Origin: Flavobacterium sp. BFFFF1
GTDB lineage: Bacteria; Bacteroidota; Bacteroidia; Flavobacteriales; Flavobacteriaceae
Reading direction: 5' to 3'
Assembly: GCF_002256285.1 (NCBI RefSeq)
Contig: NZ_NKJE01000007.1
Span: 84,757 to 148,756 of the forward strand
Length of the DNA stretch: 64,000 nt
The notes under the pieces were generated by a model. That model was not told where the DNA came from and searched no databases. It was given only the letters and a program-made list of their open reading frames with translations. Both the position numbers and the translations under genes were made by a program. Positions 61,455 to 64,000 of the stretch are shown here, one piece after another (position 1 is the stretch's first letter; every line of letters starts with the position of its first letter).

Positions 61455-61493
61455 TTACCCTGATCCAAAACTTTTCTGTTAAAAGTAGGGTAA
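61455..61493. other. Two-tier stem-loop after pbpC
   Basis: TTACCCT and AGGGTAA form an outer stem, and ACTTTT and AAAAGT an inner one around CTGTT. There is no T run after it, so it is not a classical terminator; it could be a weak terminator, an mRNA end-protecting hairpin or an operator for the next gene. Confidence 0.4.
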
Positions 61494-61512
61494 TGATCGC
61501 TAGTGATGTTAT

Positions 61513-61520
61513 TATCTTTA
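61513..61520 (+). promoter_or_regulatory. Near-consensus promoter of the last gene
   Basis: TATCTTTA differs from TAnnTTTG only in the last base and lies 40 bases before the ATG at 61561. Confidence 0.3.
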
Positions 61521-61560
61521 CCCGGGGCAAAATTTATTAACCAATTCAAAAACCAATAGC

Positions 61561-64000
61561 ATGAAAAAGAAATTACTCTTTTCAATATTCATTATGCTGC
61601 TTTCCCTAACCGGATTTGCGCAGGCAGAAGCCTACCAGCCCGCTGACTTATACCAATGCGATTCGAATGCTTTTAACCTCGCTGTGCAAACACCGGTTAT
61701 CATCGGTAACCAAAGCCCAAATGAAGTTCAGGTCACTTATTTTACCTCGGCTATGGATGCTGACATGGGCAACAATCCCATTCCCAATCCTTCAAGTTTT
61801 GTATCGCTTGCGGGAAGTACGGTAATTTATGCGAGGGTGAGCGACTTTACGGATAACACCTATGCCATCACGCAATTTGTAATCGTCCTGGCGCAGACAC
61901 CGGCACTTCCGCCATTGGAAAGCGTCAGTGTTTGTGAAAACTACACACTTCCCGCCTTAACAGTTCCCAACGCAAATTATTATGCCGACCCTGCGTGCAC
62001 GATCGCTTTAGCACCTGGCACGTTGATCGATACGACATCGGTAATTTATGTAAAAGTCACGAACGGTACTTGTTCCAGTCAGGGGAGTTTTGTGGTCTAT
62101 GTGCTGCAGTCACCTCCTCAATTTGGCGACATCTCGGAATGCCAGAGTTTTTATATTGGGCAATTGCCGCTCGGGAATTTCTATACCGGACCCAATGCAA
62201 CCGGTACCATCATTCCTGCAGGCACTGTGATCAATACAACAACGACATTGTATGCGCATATAGACAACGGGGTTTGCTCTACCGATGAAATGTTTACCAT
62301 CACCATCACCGGCGGACCTGTCATTACCTCGCAACCTGCGCCACTGATCAAAATCTGTCCCGGAGAACAGGCCACGCTTAGTGTTAATGCGGTAGGCGAT
62401 AACCTGTTTTACCAGTGGTATAAGGACAATGTCGGCTTGGTTTCAGGCGATGGCCCATCAATTACAGTTGGGGAGTCCGGAATATACCGGTGCTTCGTCA
62501 GCGACAATTCGTGCATGTCACAAACCACTCCGGTCGAATTGATTGTCGGGGTGGCACCACCTACTGTTTTTCCGGAAGGTGGCGTGGTATGTCAGGGAAA
62601 TCCTTTTAATATGTATGTGACTGCGGAAGGGGACAACCTCTCTTTCCAATGGTATTTTAACGAGATCGAAATTGTTGGCGCCACTACCCCTTTTTATGGA
62701 AAACCAAACGCAGTCAATAGTGATTCAGGATATTATAAATGTAAAGTCACAGGAACGTCCTGCGGCGTGCCAGTGTATTCGGGAGCTTACCTGTTCGCTG
62801 GCGGGCCTACTTATTACTTTGATCCGATGGAGTCGTGTTTGGAAAACGGTGTAGGCGTGTTCGACCTCACAACGATAAACGTCCAGGGTGAAAACCCAAA
62901 CCCAGCACAGTTTTCCATCTATGCCAGCATGCAGGATGCCGAAAACCAGGTTAATCCGATTCCCGAGACCGCTTTTTCAGCATATACCACGTCGCAGCCC
63001 AACAGCGCCGTTTGGATTAGGATTAACAATGGTCCTGCACCGTGTCCGATATCCATTTCACCGGTGGAACTCATTGCCATTGAATGCACCGCAAATACCA
63101 TTACGGGAACCATCCGTTTAGACAGCGACAACAATGGATGTACGGCTAACGATGGCCCTGCATCAGGAATCCAGGTCGTGAGCATCCACAACAATGATTT
63201 TGCTTATGCGTATACAAACAATAACGGTGAATATACTTTTACGAACGTCGCTGAGGGCTACCACTATATTTCGACACAATATTTGCCTGCGCAGTTTAAC
63301 GTGCCTACCCCTGATGGTTATGAACTAACCGTTACGGGAACCAATACGACTACGCCTGCGGATTTCTGCCTCACGGCTTCACTGCCTGTGACAGACGCGA
63401 TCACGTATTTTTTCCCTAATGGCAATGCCAGGCCGGGCTTCCCGGTTTCTTACACCTTATATGTATTCAACGCGGGCACATTACCTTTCAGCGGCAATGC
63501 TTCACTGAGCTATGATTTGGGCAAACTGGACTTTGTTGCGGCATCACCCGCTGAAAGCAATCAGGTTTCGAATACCCTTGGTTTTTATATCAATGACTTA
63601 CAGCCATCGCAATTTAAAGTGTATAGCATTTCCTTTATTGTAAAACAGCCTCCGGTAGTTAACTTAGGCGATGTGCTGTTGTTTGATGCGAATATGGACA
63701 CCGTCGATGCCGATGCGCATGTGGGCGACAATACAGTGGTATTCAATCAGGTGGTCGTGAATTCTTATGATCCTAACGACATCACTGTACAGCAAGGATC
63801 GCAGATATTGCAGACACAGGTGGCCGATGACCTGAATTACACCATCCGTTTCCAAAATACCGGAAGTGCTGAAGCGATCAATGTGCGGCTCGAAACCGAA
63901 TTAGACGACAAACTGGATTGGACGACCTTCAGGCCTGTAAATGCCAACTATAATTATAAGGCAGAACGCATCGGAAATCTCGTTACCTTCCATTTTGACG
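61561..64000 (+). CDS. Large secreted protein with Ig-like and conserved-repeat domains, 3' end cut off
   Basis: The frame is open from an ATG to the right edge (813 complete codons, no stop). A signal peptide (1-21, LSLTGFAQA) is followed by several short cysteine-containing beta modules. These include two Ig-like domains with FYQWYKDN and FQWYFNEIEIVG and a cysteine pair each. An SdrD-like domain (TGTIRLDSDNNGCTANDG, NGEYTFTNV) follows. A conserved-repeat domain (SYDPNDITVQQG, YTIRFQNTGSAEAINVRL) is closely related to those at 41040-41480 and 43400-43830. By analogy the missing end should carry a T9SS sorting domain. It is probably a cell-surface protein of unknown ligand. Confidence 0.85.
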   Translation, partial: MKKKLLFSIFIMLLSLTGFAQAEAYQPADLYQCDSNAFNLAVQTPVIIGNQSPNEVQVTYFTSAMDADMGNNPIPNPSSFVSLAGSTVIYARVSDFTDNTYAITQFVIVLAQTPALPPLESVSVCENYTLPALTVPNANYYADPACTIALAPGTLIDTTSVIYVKVTNGTCSSQGSFVVYVLQSPPQFGDISECQSFYIGQLPLGNFYTGPNATGTIIPAGTVINTTTTLYAHIDNGVCSTDEMFTITITGGPVITSQPAPLIKICPGEQATLSVNAVGDNLFYQWYKDNVGLVSGDGPSITVGESGIYRCFVSDNSCMSQTTPVELIVGVAPPTVFPEGGVVCQGNPFNMYVTAEGDNLSFQWYFNEIEIVGATTPFYGKPNAVNSDSGYYKCKVTGTSCGVPVYSGAYLFAGGPTYYFDPMESCLENGVGVFDLTTINVQGENPNPAQFSIYASMQDAENQVNPIPETAFSAYTTSQPNSAVWIRINNGPAPCPISISPVELIAIECTANTITGTIRLDSDNNGCTANDGPASGIQVVSIHNNDFAYAYTNNNGEYTFTNVAEGYHYISTQYLPAQFNVPTPDGYELTVTGTNTTTPADFCLTASLPVTDAITYFFPNGNARPGFPVSYTLYVFNAGTLPFSGNASLSYDLGKLDFVAASPAESNQVSNTLGFYINDLQPSQFKVYSISFIVKQPPVVNLGDVLLFDANMDTVDADAHVGDNTVVFNQVVVNSYDPNDITVQQGSQILQTQVADDLNYTIRFQNTGSAEAINVRLETELDDKLDWTTFRPVNANYNYKAERIGNLVTFHFD

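Noticed and set aside
1..64000. tRNA, rRNA, prophage, insertion sequence or restriction-modification genes
   Set aside because: No cloverleaf, rRNA signature, transposase DDE pattern, integrase or methyltransferase motif was seen by eye; tRNAscan-SE and ISfinder searches would be decisive.

Overview
The window looks like chromosomal DNA from a member of the Flavobacteriaceae, probably Flavobacterium or a close relative. The evidence is internal. Many genes are preceded by the Bacteroidetes -7 element TAnnTTTG. Shine-Dalgarno-like sites are rare. Two secreted proteins carry type IX secretion (T9SS) C-terminal sorting domains, and a PorT-like barrel is present. There are also lineage-typical families (DUF3098, DUF4271, DUF4296, DUF5686) and the asnS-rpoN neighbourhood. 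I saw no rRNA, tRNA, CRISPR array, insertion sequence or prophage. Gene content is mostly core metabolism, translation and cell envelope.

Layout. 1-4.2 kb: start of a thioredoxin-like gene (cut by the left edge), a divergent SDR/HxlR pair, an ECF sigma / anti-sigma / Spy-like sensor cassette, and a PorT-like barrel. 4.2-10.3 kb, minus strand: PAP2-like membrane protein, rpoN, asnS and an RND/MMPL exporter. 10.5-13.1 kb, plus strand: CPA2 antiporter plus SMR exporter. 13.1-21.2 kb, mainly minus strand: DUF5686 protein, frr-pyrH, and the envelope/tRNA run ftsX-DUF3098-uppP-truB-barrel. 21.4-31.4 kb: leuS, zinc peptidase, a second HxlR/oxidoreductase pair, an Lrp regulator, a small lipoprotein, a saccharopine dehydrogenase-like protein, DUF423 and pckA. 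31.7-38.2 kb: hemD-DUF4271, then a polyprenol-phosphate glycosyltransferase, dihydroorotase, a DUF4296 lipoprotein, an epimerase and tyrS. 38.2-44.1 kb: a 21-bp tandem repeat and two large T9SS substrates. 44.1-52 kb: odhB and odhA (2-oxoglutarate dehydrogenase), a small barrel, dxs, a CxxC membrane protein and tadA. 52.2-61.4 kb: an alpha-2-macroglobulin lipoprotein, an FG-GAP-like lipoprotein and penicillin-binding protein 1C. 61.6 kb to the end: a third large secreted protein that runs off the right edge.

The most interesting signals lie between genes. Four dispersed copies of an element (7826-7934, 17194-17285, 45448-45525, 51949-52021), plus a possible fifth relative (24301-24378), share conserved outer blocks. 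Their inner stems differ in sequence but always pair and always keep a bulged C. Upstream of pckA and of the macroglobulin gene are two near-identical 19-bp sites built on a perfect 12-bp palindrome (29672-29690 and 52082-52100), which look like operators of one unknown regulator. After tyrS, a 4 x 21-bp repeat encodes a possible 46-residue heptad-repeat peptide whose variation is largely synonymous.

Functional links. The sigma/anti-sigma/sensor cassette has the logic of CnrYXH-type envelope sensing. The macroglobulin, lipoprotein and PBP1C genes look like one operon for periplasmic defence and wall repair. The two HxlR regulators each face an NAD(P)-binding oxidoreductase and carry the N-terminal Cys-Pro-Val of thiol-sensing HxlR proteins. 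All functional calls come from reading motifs; no database search was run.
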